The notes: generated from the letters alone by a model not told the origin. A stretch of DNA of 64,000 bases from Pseudoalteromonas sp. GCY (GCF_016695175.1 NZ_CP068023.1:1538501-1602500); one strand, 5' to 3'; shown: positions 25,762 to 35,741, counted from the stretch's first letter. Translations and numbers: made by a program.

Positions 25762-26073
25762 ATGTCAGCTTCGATATTTATTGTTAACCTTACTTATGTT
25801 ACCGAAATTGAACAGGTAGAGCCGCTGCTCGCCCCTCACATTGCGTTTTTAGATCGCTTCTATGGCAATGGTACTTTTATCGCCTCTGGCAGAAAAATCC
25901 CACGAACTGGTGGAGTTATTTTGGCAAAGGCGAGTAGTGAAGCTGAGCTACTTGATATTGTTCGTCAAGATCCCTTTTATGTCGCCGAAGTGGCTCGGTA
26001 TGACATTATCGAGTTTGTGCCAAGCAAGTTTTCATCTTGCTTTACAGAGGTGGAGAAATACCTTAATTCTTGA
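25762..26073 (+). CDS. YciI-like protein
   Basis: 103 residues forming one YCII-related (dimeric ferredoxin-like) domain: a strand (IFIVNLTYV), H-x-A-F-L, ASGRKIPRTGGVILAKA, and a C-terminal RQDPFYVAEVARYDIIEFVPSKF. The function of the family is largely unknown; some members have enzyme activity. A CACAGGAAAA ribosome site is present. The 3' end overlaps the convergent TetR gene by 11 bases. Confidence 0.8.
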   Translation: MSASIFIVNLTYVTEIEQVEPLLAPHIAFLDRFYGNGTFIASGRKIPRTGGVILAKASSEAELLDIVRQDPFYVAEVARYDIIEFVPSKFSSCFTEVEKYLNS

Positions 26074-26587
26074 GTGCCCGCTTGGCCACGTCCGTATCGT
26101 GACAGGTATAGGCCGTTGAAATAATCCCTTCGCTCAATAGAAACAGGCGCTCGACAGCGGCATCGTCGTTGAGCGATTGTTTAAGTAACGCTTTTACCGC
26201 AAGTTTGTGCCGCTGGCATAGTTGATTAATTGGATTGGTGAGCTCACCAAATTCTGCCGCCGTGTTGATAAAGTAACAACCACGGAAATCGCCCAGCACC
26301 TCCACTTTATTATTAATCCACTGATCTAGCGCTAAAAACAGCTGCTTTTCGAGCAGTTCATTCGTTTGAGCATTTTCAAGGCAACGAGATAACCAAGACA
26401 TAAATAGGTGATGCCGCTGTTCAAGTGTTGCAAGCACCAGCGCCTCTTTACTCTCAAAATGGTTGTACAGGGTTTTTTTAGCAATGCCAGATGATTTTAA
26501 TACTTCGTTTATGCCAATGGCATGAATGCCATGTTGATAGAATAGTGCCATTGCGCAATCGATCAGTTGTTGTCTTTTTGTACTCAT
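26063..26587 (-). CDS. TetR-family transcriptional regulator
   Basis: 174 residues, slightly short. The N-terminal helix-turn-helix reads ALFYQHGIHAIGINEVLKSS and GIAKKTLYNHFESKEALVLA, typical of TetR. The C-terminal ligand domain is not assignable to a subfamily. It is divergent from an HPP-family gene, and two 18-base palindromes lie in the 110-bp gap, so it very probably represses that gene and perhaps itself. Confidence 0.88.
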   Translation of the reverse strand: MSTKRQQLIDCAMALFYQHGIHAIGINEVLKSSGIAKKTLYNHFESKEALVLATLEQRHHLFMSWLSRCLENAQTNELLEKQLFLALDQWINNKVEVLGDFRGCYFINTAAEFGELTNPINQLCQRHKLAVKALLKQSLNDDAAVERLFLLSEGIISTAYTCHDTDVAKRALKN

Positions 26588-26619
26588 CAGTCAGCCATGT
26601 TTATTACCGTGATTATAGG

Positions 26620-26649
26620 TTGACAGAAGTAGACCAACTTGTCTACTAT
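26620..26649 (+). promoter_or_regulatory. Promoter of the HPP-family gene
   Basis: TTGACA (26620-26625), an 18-base spacer and TACTAT (26644-26649). The first TetR operator occupies the spacer and touches the -10 box, which suits simple repression. Confidence 0.55.
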
Positions 26650-26674
26650 TTGTGTGGTAGACAAGTTGGTCTAC
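26629..26674. promoter_or_regulatory. Twin TetR operators
   Basis: GTAGACCAACTTGTCTAC (26629-26646) and GTAGACAAGTTGGTCTAC (26657-26674) are exact reverse complements of each other. Each is a dyad with GTAGAC/GTCTAC arms. Their centres are 28 bases apart. Confidence 0.75.
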
Positions 26675-26697
26675 TTTTTGGAAAGGGAAAGAATACA

Positions 26698-27159
26698 ATG
26701 AGAGAAGTACAACTTGCTTTAATTGCTGGAGCGGGAGCGTTTATCGCAATTGCAATATTGGCGTTTAGTCAAACGATAAGTGCTGAGCATATTTTTTTAA
26801 TGGCACCTTTGGGCGCAACGGCAGTGCTGGTATTTGGCGTGCCCGAAAGTCCACTTGCACAGCCTAAAAACGTCATCTTTGGACATATCATTACCGCAAT
26901 AATCGGGATTATTTTTGCGCAGTATATCGGTGTTAACGAATTCACTTTGGCATTAGCAACGGGGCTTGGCGTATTTAGTATGCTAGTAACAAAAACTACC
27001 CACCCACCGGCTGGCGCGAATCCAATACTGATCATGTTGGCACTAGAGGGATGGAGCTTTTTATTTACGCCTGTGATTATTGGTGCAGTGGTGCTTGTGC
27101 TGGTTGGTAAAGCAACGTTAGCGGCTAAAACAAAGCTGACGACCATAACAGCAGCTTAA
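26698..27159 (+). CDS. HPP-family membrane protein
   Basis: 153 residues from the ATG at 26698, with four to five membrane helices. The family name motif is seen in TKTTHPPAGANPILIML, and MAPLGATAVLVFGVPESPLAQPKNVIFGH is the other conserved block. Some HPP proteins have been linked to nitrite transport, but for this short bacterial form the substrate is uncertain. It is controlled by the divergent TetR gene through twin operators. Confidence 0.85.
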   Translation: MREVQLALIAGAGAFIAIAILAFSQTISAEHIFLMAPLGATAVLVFGVPESPLAQPKNVIFGHIITAIIGIIFAQYIGVNEFTLALATGLGVFSMLVTKTTHPPAGANPILIMLALEGWSFLFTPVIIGAVVLVLVGKATLAAKTKLTTITAA

Positions 27160-27170
27160 TATGTTAATGT

Positions 27171-27195
27171 GCAGGCTTCATTCGCCTGCTTTCTT
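27171..27195 (+). terminator. Terminator of the HPP-family gene
   Basis: GCAGGC-TTCATTC-GCCTGC, then TTTCTT. Confidence 0.65.
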
Positions 27196-27310
27196 AATCA
27201 TTAAGTCGCAGAATCTTTTAGCTACACATTAGATTAGTTCATTGAAATTAATAAAAAATAAATAGCGATGACAAAATTTCATTAAGCGCGCTTTTGGGTT
27301 TCGTGCTAGC

Positions 27311-29284
27311 ATGACTGCAACGGAATTACTTTGTCTGATTTACCAATTGATAGCATTACATCTCTTTAGTCGGTTGTTTTATGGGGTACGTGGTGCCAAA
27401 TGTACGAAAGAAGGCCTTCACCTCAAGTCGAAATCTGCCGACAGGTTCATCCCCTTTAGCGCTATGACAGTCCCGCCAGCACCTCAGCCTGGTTGGCTTG
27501 CCCAAAAAGTCCTGATTAAACAGGGTCACGAGACCTTTGTGTTAAGTGTTAAAAATCAAGGTGCAGATGAGTTAGTTCAACAATTGCAACGACTGTGGAT
27601 TTTACACCATGGGAAGCACTTGCAAGTCAAAGTTCGTAAAATTGAGCAATTATTAACGCGTCGATATCTCAGCCATCATAATCAAAGTCTAGTGCATCAT
27701 GTTTGCAGTGCCTTATGGTCCAGCTGGCAGCACCTAGATGACAATGTCGTGCCAAGTTCGTTAAAGCCTCAAGTAGCAACGGTACGAGAAATTGCACTTT
27801 GGAATGAGCGTGATATTGCAAAGTTTCAGTCTGCTTTTGTCGATCACTACTTGGCAAAAGACGCTAACTATTTTGACAGCATTGAATCAAATCCCCTTAC
27901 ATTAGCTCAACGTAAGGCTTGTGTGATCCAGGATGACAGGCAATTACTGCTTGCTGGCGCAGGCACGGGTAAGACAAGCGTTATCAAGGCCAAAGTTGGG
28001 TATCTCTTGCATCGCAAATTAGCTCGGGCGAATGAGCTGTTATTGCTTGCGTATGGTAATGATGCTGCGACGGAGATGCGTCAGCGCTGTCAGTCTCTCT
28101 GTGACACCTTAAATTGCTCTACCTTTCATTCGCTCGGCATGCAGATCATCGAAGCGGTTACAGGGGCAAAGCCGACAATTTCAAATCTAGCAACGGATAA
28201 AAAACTATTTAAACAATTTATTGCAGACACTGTGCATACGTTGCGACAAGAAAGCCACTTTGAGCGAGACTTTGCGCTATTTCTGAAAAGTTCGAGCACA
28301 CAGCAAGCGTCACAGGCGATAGACTTAATAAGTCAGGTATTACCACTGATGAAGCATGCTCAAATAATGGGAGAGGTTGAGCAACTGCTGACGCAATTTA
28401 GCAATCAAATGAGTGTGATCATGCCAGTTCTTGCGGAATATCAGCTGTATTTAACCAATGAATCTAGCATCGATTTCGATGATATGCTGGAGCGGGCTAT
28501 TTATTACGTAGAGTCTGGTCAGTTTATTTCACCGTGGAAGTTCATCTTGGTCGACGAATTTCAAGACATCTCCCGTGTGCGGGCAAAGCTCATTCAAGTG
28601 CTGCTAGATAAAAAAGCCGGATCGCAATTGTTCGCCGTTGGTGATGATTGGCAGGCTATTTATCGCTTTAGTGGTGGCGATATGCGCCTAACAACCGAAT
28701 TTACTCGCTATTTTGGTAAGTCGACGACCACATACTTGGATAAAACATTCCGTTATCCTCAAACCATTTTAGACACGGCGAGTGAGTTTATTTGCCGCAA
28801 TCCAGAACAAATAACCAAGCATATCACTTCTCACACCACAGGCGTGGCGGGGCAGGGCGTGGTGAAAGTTGTGGCGGATGACGAACTGTCGCAGGCGCAA
28901 CAACTGCTCAATCTTATCGAGCAGCGTAACGAAGGAAAAACCACCGTTGCCTTACTGGCGAGAAATCACAGGGCATTACCTGATAAATCAAAGATTGCGC
29001 AGTGGCGGCAGCTCTATCCAGAGCTTATTCTTTCACATAACACCTTTCACGGTGCTAAAGGGACTGAAGCAGACTTCACAATAGTATTTGGTCTCAAGCA
29101 TAGAAACTTTCCGTCGCAGGTAAAAACGCCAGCATTTGTCGATGCGCTTTTACCAGCACAAGGGGCATTTCCTGACGCAGAAGAGCGGCGTTTATTCTAT
29201 GTGGCGTTAACCAGAGCGAAGAAACAATGCTTTTTATTAGCGCCAAACGACGCACCTTCCTACTTCTTAGAGGAAATCGCATAA
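27311..29284 (+). CDS. helD: DNA helicase IV (HelD)
   Basis: 657 residues, close to E. coli helicase IV (684). A 200-residue N-terminal part typical of HelD precedes the UvrD/Rep-type superfamily 1 core: Walker A AGAGTGKTS (Lys221), Walker B LVDEFQDIS, GDDWQAIYRFSGGD, and the C-terminal FHGAKGTEADF and FYVALTRAK. It unwinds DNA 3' to 5'. The gene has its own upstream region and no terminator that I can see. Confidence 0.88.
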   Translation: MTATELLCLIYQLIALHLFSRLFYGVRGAKCTKEGLHLKSKSADRFIPFSAMTVPPAPQPGWLAQKVLIKQGHETFVLSVKNQGADELVQQLQRLWILHHGKHLQVKVRKIEQLLTRRYLSHHNQSLVHHVCSALWSSWQHLDDNVVPSSLKPQVATVREIALWNERDIAKFQSAFVDHYLAKDANYFDSIESNPLTLAQRKACVIQDDRQLLLAGAGTGKTSVIKAKVGYLLHRKLARANELLLLAYGNDAATEMRQRCQSLCDTLNCSTFHSLGMQIIEAVTGAKPTISNLATDKKLFKQFIADTVHTLRQESHFERDFALFLKSSSTQQASQAIDLISQVLPLMKHAQIMGEVEQLLTQFSNQMSVIMPVLAEYQLYLTNESSIDFDDMLERAIYYVESGQFISPWKFILVDEFQDISRVRAKLIQVLLDKKAGSQLFAVGDDWQAIYRFSGGDMRLTTEFTRYFGKSTTTYLDKTFRYPQTILDTASEFICRNPEQITKHITSHTTGVAGQGVVKVVADDELSQAQQLLNLIEQRNEGKTTVALLARNHRALPDKSKIAQWRQLYPELILSHNTFHGAKGTEADFTIVFGLKHRNFPSQVKTPAFVDALLPAQGAFPDAEERRLFYVALTRAKKQCFLLAPNDAPSYFLEEIA

Positions 29285-29369
29285 TCATTAATCCCCGTTG
29301 ACGGACTTGATCTTTTTGCACTGTGCACTCATACAATTACTTGTTGAATTAAAAATAAGCGAGGAAAGG

Positions 29370-30659
29370 ATGAGTACGGATCTACTAAAAGACGCATTGA
29401 AAAGATTAAATCACATAGTCGAAAAGACAGGAATTAATGAGTCTACCTATCAAGCGCTAGCCCAGCCTCAAAGAACGCTGTCGAGCAACATCTCAATTCG
29501 TCGTGACAACGGTAAGCTCGATTATTTTAAGGCGTATCGTTGTCAATACAATGATTTGCTAGGTCCAACAAAAGGCGGAATACGCTTTCACCAAGGAGCT
29601 GATATGAGTGAGGTGCAAGCTTTAGCCCTTTGGATGACGCTAAAGTGTGCAGCGGTTGGCGTGCCATTTGGCGGCGGTAAAGGTGCCGTAACCGTTGACC
29701 CTAAATCACTGAGTCCCATGGAGCTTGAGCGCCTTGCTCGAGCATATATTAGAGCTAATGCTGATTTTATCGGACCCGATCAAGATATTCCCGCACCTGA
29801 TGTGTACACCAATGCCAGGATTATGGGCTGGATGATGGACGAATACGAGAAAATCGTCCGTAAAAAAAGTCCTGCCGTGATCACCGGTAAACCGCTTATT
29901 TTTGGTGGTAGTGAAGGGCGAGAGTCTGCCACGGGTCGCGGTGCATTTTTAATGATAGAGCGGCTTAGTGAAAAAAATAATTGGAATAAAGCGGAACAAA
30001 CGATAGCTATTCAAGGCTTTGGCAATGGTGGTTATCACTGCGCAAGGCTGTTGCAGCAAGCGGGTTATAAAGTCGTTGCAGTAAGCGATTCAAAAGGCGG
30101 GATTTACTGTAAAGATGGCTTAGATATAGAAAGTATTTATCAAGAAAAGCAACGCAACAAGGCGCTTAAAGCAGTGTACTGTGATGATTCAGTATGTGAA
30201 AGCGTTGAACATAAAGTACTGAGCAATGAAGAGCTGCTCGCGCTGGATGTGGACATTTTGGTGCCCGCAGCTTTATCTGGCGCAATCACCCGGGATAACG
30301 CCAAAGCAGTTTCGGCAAAATATATCGTAGAAATTGCCAATGGACCCATCGAGGCGGACGCAGACGAAATCTTGCATGAACAAGGCGTGATAGTTATTCC
30401 AGATATTTTAGCTAATGCAGGCGGCGTCATCGTAAGCTACTTTGAGTGGTGTCAGAATCGCCAAGGAGAGGCTTGGGACGAACACACTGTGCAAGATAAG
30501 TTGGCGCAATATTTATCGAATGCATTTGAAGCGGCGTGGCAGCTGCGAAGTGATGAAGGGCTTGAGATGCGAGATGCCGTATACAAACTGGCATTAAGAC
30601 GTATTGAAAGCGCCTTGGAAGCCCACGGGACACAATCTTACTTTGAAAATCGCGAGTAG
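29370..30659 (+). CDS. Glu/Leu/Phe/Val dehydrogenase family, probable NAD-dependent glutamate dehydrogenase
   Basis: 429 residues from the ATG at 29370, which follows GAGGAAAGG. The dimerisation and catalytic domain contains GPTKGGIRFH and the catalytic-lysine block VPFGGGKGAV, and also IPAPDVYTN. The Rossmann domain shows IAIQGFGNGGYHCARLL, and the C-terminal part NAGGVIVSYFEW. Length and motifs fit the short hexameric glutamate dehydrogenases; leucine dehydrogenases are shorter. It converts glutamate to 2-oxoglutarate and ammonia. Confidence 0.88.
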   Translation: MSTDLLKDALKRLNHIVEKTGINESTYQALAQPQRTLSSNISIRRDNGKLDYFKAYRCQYNDLLGPTKGGIRFHQGADMSEVQALALWMTLKCAAVGVPFGGGKGAVTVDPKSLSPMELERLARAYIRANADFIGPDQDIPAPDVYTNARIMGWMMDEYEKIVRKKSPAVITGKPLIFGGSEGRESATGRGAFLMIERLSEKNNWNKAEQTIAIQGFGNGGYHCARLLQQAGYKVVAVSDSKGGIYCKDGLDIESIYQEKQRNKALKAVYCDDSVCESVEHKVLSNEELLALDVDILVPAALSGAITRDNAKAVSAKYIVEIANGPIEADADEILHEQGVIVIPDILANAGGVIVSYFEWCQNRQGEAWDEHTVQDKLAQYLSNAFEAAWQLRSDEGLEMRDAVYKLALRRIESALEAHGTQSYFENRE

Positions 30660-30828
30660 TTTTTTAGATTGTGTCGATAAATTTTTTTTGCTGTACTGTT
30701 TTCGGGTGAGTCCACATAATCGCGCTTTTGTTTGGGGGCCGCTGATACACGAACCCGCTTAGGTGTTTTCACTTAACTATTCGTGTCGACAGCGATCCTC
30801 TTATTCCGCTACTCAAGGGGCAATTCGT

Positions 30829-31800
30829 ATGCGCGGTTGGATCATTTACAAAGACTCTGCCAGTTTGTTAAAACCTGAAATTTATGAAATAGATAGATTG
30901 ATGGCGGTGGCAAAGGAAGAAGGTATTGATCTTCAAGTTTACTCACCTGATCAATTTGATCTATTGGTAACCAGAGAAGACGAAGAAAGTATTCTAATCG
31001 ATGGTCAACCGGTTGCGTTACCTGACTTTGTACTACCGCGTATGGGTGCAGGCACGACTTACTTTACGCTTGCGATTATCCGTCACCTTGAACGTTTAGG
31101 CGTACATTGTTTTAACTCTTCGCAGTCTATCGAAACTGTAAAAGATAAGCTGTATGCGCAGCAGATCCTTGCAGAGCAAAACTTACCAACACCAAAAACC
31201 ATGTTGGTTAAGTTCCCTGTAAATATTGAACTGGTAGAGAAGCAAATTGGTTTCCCGGTGGTGATTAAAACGCTATCAGGCTCGCAGGGCAGCGGCGTAT
31301 TTTTGTCGAAATCACGCGGTGAATTTGATGATTTGATGCAACTCATTGAAGCAACAAATCCAAAAGCAAATATCATTTTGCAGCGTTTTGTGAAGTCGAG
31401 TCATGGTCGAGACTTACGTGTGTTGACCATTGGTGGGCGTGCTGTTGCTTGTATGGAGCGTAATTCAGGCGGTAAAAACTTTAAGGCGAACGTAAGTTTA
31501 GGTGCAAAAGGTAGCCCACACCCGATCACCCCTGAAATCGAATGGTTAGCAACGCAAACGGCAAATATTCTGAACCTAGATGTCGCTGGCATCGACTTAT
31601 TATTCGATGAAGAGCATTTTAAAATTTGTGAAGCAAACTCAAGTCCTGGCTTTGAAGGGCTTGAACAGGCTGTCGATATTGATGTGGCGAGAGAAATTTT
31701 GCACTTTATACGCATTCGCTTAGGTATCTTTAATCGCACTGGTCAATCAAAGAAGAACAGTAACGGCACTAAAGCGAGCAAAGAAAAAGCAGCGGAATAA
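30829..31800 (+). CDS. RimK-type ATP-grasp ligase
   Basis: 323 residues from the ATG at 30829 (AAGGGG eight bases before). The ATP-grasp fold is evident: FPVVIKTLSGSQGSGVFLSKS (nucleotide-binding loop), ILQRFVKSSHGRDLRVLTIGG and the metal-binding FKICEANSSPGFEGLEQ. RimK-type enzymes add glutamate or similar residues to a carboxyl acceptor. The acceptor here is unknown. The Lys/Asn-rich tail (about 305-323) is unstructured. The upstream neighbour is glutamate dehydrogenase, but a 169-bp gap argues against one operon. Confidence 0.85.
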   Translation: MRGWIIYKDSASLLKPEIYEIDRLMAVAKEEGIDLQVYSPDQFDLLVTREDEESILIDGQPVALPDFVLPRMGAGTTYFTLAIIRHLERLGVHCFNSSQSIETVKDKLYAQQILAEQNLPTPKTMLVKFPVNIELVEKQIGFPVVIKTLSGSQGSGVFLSKSRGEFDDLMQLIEATNPKANIILQRFVKSSHGRDLRVLTIGGRAVACMERNSGGKNFKANVSLGAKGSPHPITPEIEWLATQTANILNLDVAGIDLLFDEEHFKICEANSSPGFEGLEQAVDIDVAREILHFIRIRLGIFNRTGQSKKNSNGTKASKEKAAE

Positions 31801-31822
31801 TACTGCTGAGTCATAACGAGGA

Positions 31823-31847
31823 AGGAGCTAGGTCAAGCTCCTTTTTT
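31823..31847 (+). terminator. Terminator of the RimK-like gene
   Basis: AGGAGCT-AGGTCA-AGCTCCT, then TTTTTT. The T run touches the stop codon of the convergent kinase gene at 31846. Confidence 0.8.
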
Positions 31848-33873
31848 ATTGCGTGAACGGCTCAAGTGCGCCTCTTAGTGCATCAAGCTGAATCGGCTTA
31901 GACAGAAAGTTATTCATGCCGGCTTCATAACAGGCTGCCTTATCGGACTCTGAAGTATTGGCAGTCAATGCAATAATATGCGGCCCTTGGTACTTATCTT
32001 TTGAAAGCCTACGAATACTTCGAGTGGCTTCAAAGCCATCCATAATCGGCATGACGCAGTCCATAAACACAATATCAAAGGTTTTATCTTGGCATGATTT
32101 TACGGCTTGCTCGCCGTTATAGACTTTGTCGATGTGAGTTGCACCAAACTGATTCAGTAACTTTTCCATCACCAGCACATTGATTTGATTATCATCTACA
32201 AGCAAGATTTTACATTCTGATAAGGAGATAGGCTGCTCTTCAGCCTTTTGGTTTTGCACATCGCCTGTTTCTTCTGCAAACTCTATTGGGAAGGTAACGA
32301 TAAAGGTACTCCCTTTACCCAACTCACTTTCTACCTGTACTTCGCCTTGCAACAAATTACAAAGCTCAAATACGATTGAAAGGCCAAGACCAGTGCCACC
32401 AAAATGCCGACTTACACTCGCATCGCCTTGGCTAAATGGTTGAAAAAGATGTACTTGATTGGTCTTAGCAATACCTATGCCTGTGTCTGAGACACTTAAT
32501 TGTAGAACAGGTGAAGTCTCACTCCCCAGCACATCGGCATAAATATCGATACTACCTGTTGGCGTAAATTTGATGGCGTTACTAACGAGGTTTGCAATAA
32601 TTTGCTTAACTCGAGTTGGATCTGAATAGAGCCAATTTGTGCCTTGTTTATGAATATGGAAGTTGATTGAGAGTCCTTTTTCGCGACAGGCTGGACTGTA
32701 CAAGCCTACAACTTGTTCAACTAGCTGATGAAGATCAAACGCGGTATTGTCTAGCTTCAAGTTATTACTATCTAGCTTGCTGAAGTCTAATACGTCGTTT
32801 ATCAACGTGATCAACATATCTGCACTGTTGACTGCGACGCTCAGGTTATTCTTGATTTCTTTTATGTCGGTTTCTTTTCTGCACGCTTGAAGCATGCCGA
32901 CTAAACCATTCAGCGGGGTTCTCAATTCATGGCTGATTTTGGCGATAAATTCACTCCGGGTCTTAAGAAGTTGTTCCGCTTCTTCGCGCTTTTGCTCTAA
33001 TGCAATACGCATTTTGACTTGTTCATCGATATCTTGAATTGCGCCAAAAACCCGAACGCATTCACCATTTTCATATTCACCTTGACCGTGAGAGGCGACC
33101 CACTTTTCGTTGCCGTTGGCATCAATAATAATGGATTCTATGTCCCATTTGGTTTTGGAGGTGATGGCGTCGTCTATGGCTTGTTTAATGTTTCCTTGGT
33201 GAATGCCGGGTTTGTAGAAGCTGATGGCATTGTCGAGAGTTGGTGTAAAGTTATCATCAACGCCATGAATGAGTCGTGTTTGTTGGCTCCAATACACTTT
33301 GTTCTTTTTAAAATCGACTTCCCATGAGCCAATATCAGCAAGACGGCTCATCGCTGCTAATGCTTGTGAACGGTGTTGTATTTTCTTCAACGCCTTTTGC
33401 CGAGAAATTTCAACACCAATCCATTGACCTAATAAACTCACGTAATCTAAGTGTTCTTGACTGAACGCCTGAGCTTTGGCGCTGGATGCGGAAAAGTTGA
33501 CGGTACCATAGCGTTTACCATCAACAATAATCGGCGCACCAATGTAGCTCTCTAGGCCAAAGTTTGCGTAGCAAGGGTGAGTGGCAATTTCGCTGATACC
33601 GGCATGATGAAAGGATAGTGCGCTGTCTGCTTGTAAAGTGTGCCAGCAATAGGTGTTTGCCAGTTCAAAATCCGTACCTGCCAATAAAGAGTTATCTGGG
33701 GTGATCACATGTCTAACCGTGTACACATCAGCATGAATTTCACTGACAATGGCAATATCAAGCTCAAAAACATCTAGACCAAGCGTTAGCAGCGCCGTCA
33801 CTTTTTCTTCAAATGTGGTGTCTTGGTTAGTGGTGATGAGGTGTAATCGTTTTAAAATACTCACAAATTTCAC
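31846..33873 (-). CDS. Hybrid sensor histidine kinase (GAF-PAS-HisKA-HATPase-receiver)
   Basis: 675 residues without clear membrane segments, so cytosolic. Domains: GAF (about 1-165; YIGAPIIVDGKRYGTVNFSA), PAS with PAC (about 175-290; WVASHGQGEYENGE), HisKA with His315 in ISHELRTPLNG, HATPase (NLVSNAIKFT, DTGIGI, GGTGLGLSI) and a C-terminal receiver with Asp605 in VFMDCVMPIMDG. It lacks an HPt domain and an adjacent response regulator, so the phosphate must move to a partner elsewhere. The signal is unknown. Confidence 0.92.
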   Translation of the reverse strand: MKFVSILKRLHLITTNQDTTFEEKVTALLTLGLDVFELDIAIVSEIHADVYTVRHVITPDNSLLAGTDFELANTYCWHTLQADSALSFHHAGISEIATHPCYANFGLESYIGAPIIVDGKRYGTVNFSASSAKAQAFSQEHLDYVSLLGQWIGVEISRQKALKKIQHRSQALAAMSRLADIGSWEVDFKKNKVYWSQQTRLIHGVDDNFTPTLDNAISFYKPGIHQGNIKQAIDDAITSKTKWDIESIIIDANGNEKWVASHGQGEYENGECVRVFGAIQDIDEQVKMRIALEQKREEAEQLLKTRSEFIAKISHELRTPLNGLVGMLQACRKETDIKEIKNNLSVAVNSADMLITLINDVLDFSKLDSNNLKLDNTAFDLHQLVEQVVGLYSPACREKGLSINFHIHKQGTNWLYSDPTRVKQIIANLVSNAIKFTPTGSIDIYADVLGSETSPVLQLSVSDTGIGIAKTNQVHLFQPFSQGDASVSRHFGGTGLGLSIVFELCNLLQGEVQVESELGKGSTFIVTFPIEFAEETGDVQNQKAEEQPISLSECKILLVDDNQINVLVMEKLLNQFGATHIDKVYNGEQAVKSCQDKTFDIVFMDCVMPIMDGFEATRSIRRLSKDKYQGPHIIALTANTSESDKAACYEAGMNNFLSKPIQLDALRGALEPFTQ

Positions 33874-34031
33874 ATTGACAGTACAAGGCAGTTAATCATT
33901 TAACTTTAACCGCTCTTTGCTAACTTGCCAACATTAAATCTTTTGAGTCCGTCGAGATAATTTCCGTTTTTCAAAGGATTATGAATAAAATAGACATCGC
34001 GGGATTTATCACAATTTTTTAAGGCAAGTCT

Positions 34032-35189
34032 ATGAAATATGTAGGTCTACTTTTTTTATTAATGACAACGGTAGTAAGTGCACAAACACTTCGTGTTGCT
34101 ACCTTTAATGTCAGTATGGAAGCAACGAATTATCAACAAAAAGGGCAAGCGCTTGACCCTCAAAAGCTCAGTAAATTGCTACAGAATGGTCAACATCAAC
34201 AAATCAAAAATATTGCCGAAATCATTCAGCGTGTTCGCCCAGATGTGATTCTACTCAATGAATTTGATTACATCGCTGAACCAAATAAAGGTGTACAGGC
34301 ATTTGTAAATAACTATCTAGCACAACCTCAAGCGGATCAGCAGCCTATATCGTACCCTTACTTTTATATTGCGCCAGTCAATACTGGATTACCAACACCG
34401 TATGATTTAGATAATGACGGTAAGCAATCTAACTATGGCGGTGATGCCCAAGGGTTTGGTTTATATGAGGGGCAATATGGGATGGTTGTGCTGTCAAAGT
34501 ACCCGATTAAAAAAGAGCATGCCCGAACTCTGCAGGCATTTCTTTGGAAAGATATGCCAGATCATATGGTGACAATGGATCCGACGACGAGACAGCCTTG
34601 GTATAGTGAGCAAGAGTGGCAAAGCTTGAGGCTAAGCTCAAAATCTCACTGGGATCTGCCAATTGAAGTGAATGGTAAATTGTTTCACCTGTTGGCGATG
34701 CACCCAACGCCCCCTGTCTTTGATGGTGAAGAGGATAGGAATGGCAACAGAAATCACGATGAGATCCGCTTAATGGCCGATTATATCGACCCTAAACGTA
34801 GCCAGTACATTTATGATGACAATGGCGTTAAAGGTGGCCTTAAAAATGATACACGATTTATCATCGTCGGTGATTTAAACGCTGCTGATAAAGGCGATAA
34901 ACATAGACCTGGCGTGATAGAACAATTATTAGATAACCCTAAAGTATTCTCGAACTTTACGCCAAAAAGCAGAGGGGGAAGTGAACATAGCAAGGAAAGT
35001 GAGAGTCGCAGTTATACTGCACATTGGGGGGCTCGTGTAGATTACGTATTGCCATCCAAGTTCGGCTTTCGAGTGGTTAGCAGCGGGGTTTTCTGGCCAA
35101 GCAAAGAAGATGAATTATTCCGTTTAGTGGAAAGTCGTCATGCCAGCTCCGATCACCGTTTAGTTTGGGTAGACGTGGAAGTTAAGTGA
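34032..35189 (+). CDS. Secreted endonuclease/exonuclease/phosphatase (EEP) family protein
   Basis: 385 residues with a signal peptide (1-17, cut after VSA). The EEP fold shows RVATFNVSM (first Asn), RPDVILLNEFDYI (metal-binding Glu), FIIVGDLNAADKG (Asp-Leu-Asn) and the final SSDHRLVWVDV (Asp-His). It should hydrolyse a phosphodiester such as nucleic acid or phospholipid in the periplasm or outside; the substrate is not clear. The ribosome site is TTTTTAAGGC. It is probably monocistronic. Confidence 0.85.
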   Translation: MKYVGLLFLLMTTVVSAQTLRVATFNVSMEATNYQQKGQALDPQKLSKLLQNGQHQQIKNIAEIIQRVRPDVILLNEFDYIAEPNKGVQAFVNNYLAQPQADQQPISYPYFYIAPVNTGLPTPYDLDNDGKQSNYGGDAQGFGLYEGQYGMVVLSKYPIKKEHARTLQAFLWKDMPDHMVTMDPTTRQPWYSEQEWQSLRLSSKSHWDLPIEVNGKLFHLLAMHPTPPVFDGEEDRNGNRNHDEIRLMADYIDPKRSQYIYDDNGVKGGLKNDTRFIIVGDLNAADKGDKHRPGVIEQLLDNPKVFSNFTPKSRGGSEHSKESESRSYTAHWGARVDYVLPSKFGFRVVSSGVFWPSKEDELFRLVESRHASSDHRLVWVDVEVK

Positions 35190-35295
35190 CCGCAGTGATT
35201 GGTCAATTGTGTCGCTTATTACAAATTTAAACAATGACTAACGGAACTAAACCGAAATAACCCCTAAGCTTGCGCTTAATGAATAGGAGAGTGTG

Positions 35296-35706
35296 ATGAA
35301 AAGAATTCTATTAAGTGTTGGTTTAGCGGTTTGGTTATCCGGGTGTGCTCATCATGATGATGTGCGTCCATCGTCTGATGGTGTGCATAATATTATGTTA
35401 TTTTCCGACAGCCGTGATGCGGGTAGTAAAGAGGCATTAAAGCAGGCCAGGCACTATTGCAAACAAGCCGATATGGTCGCGTATGTTGTGAATCTAGATA
35501 TCATTTATAACAGCGATACGCCTGAAAGTACTTATATCACGCAAAAAGGCGTAGCTAACGCCGTTGAGGCTGCCGGTATGGCGATGTGGATTTTCGGTCG
35601 AAATAGTGTCGATGATGCTGGGGCTGCAATGACCATAGGTGGAGGGATAGCCGATGGTGCGCTCGGTAAGCCTTATGATGTGCGATTAAATTTCAAATGT
35701 GAATGA
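35296..35706 (+). CDS. Unrecognised lipoprotein
   Basis: 136 residues from the ATG at 35296 (AGGAG six bases before); a GTG directly upstream is the alternative. The signal peptide ends in WLSGCAHH, a lipobox. The mature part has an acidic N-terminus and a Gly/Ala-rich C-terminal half (DDAGAAMTIGGGIADGALG) that could be membrane-associated. I know no family. It is flanked by unrelated genes. Confidence 0.65.
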   Translation: MKRILLSVGLAVWLSGCAHHDDVRPSSDGVHNIMLFSDSRDAGSKEALKQARHYCKQADMVAYVVNLDIIYNSDTPESTYITQKGVANAVEAAGMAMWIFGRNSVDDAGAAMTIGGGIADGALGKPYDVRLNFKCE

Positions 35707-35741
35707 ATGATTAGTCAGCTCGTCTAACGTCGCAACATGCT

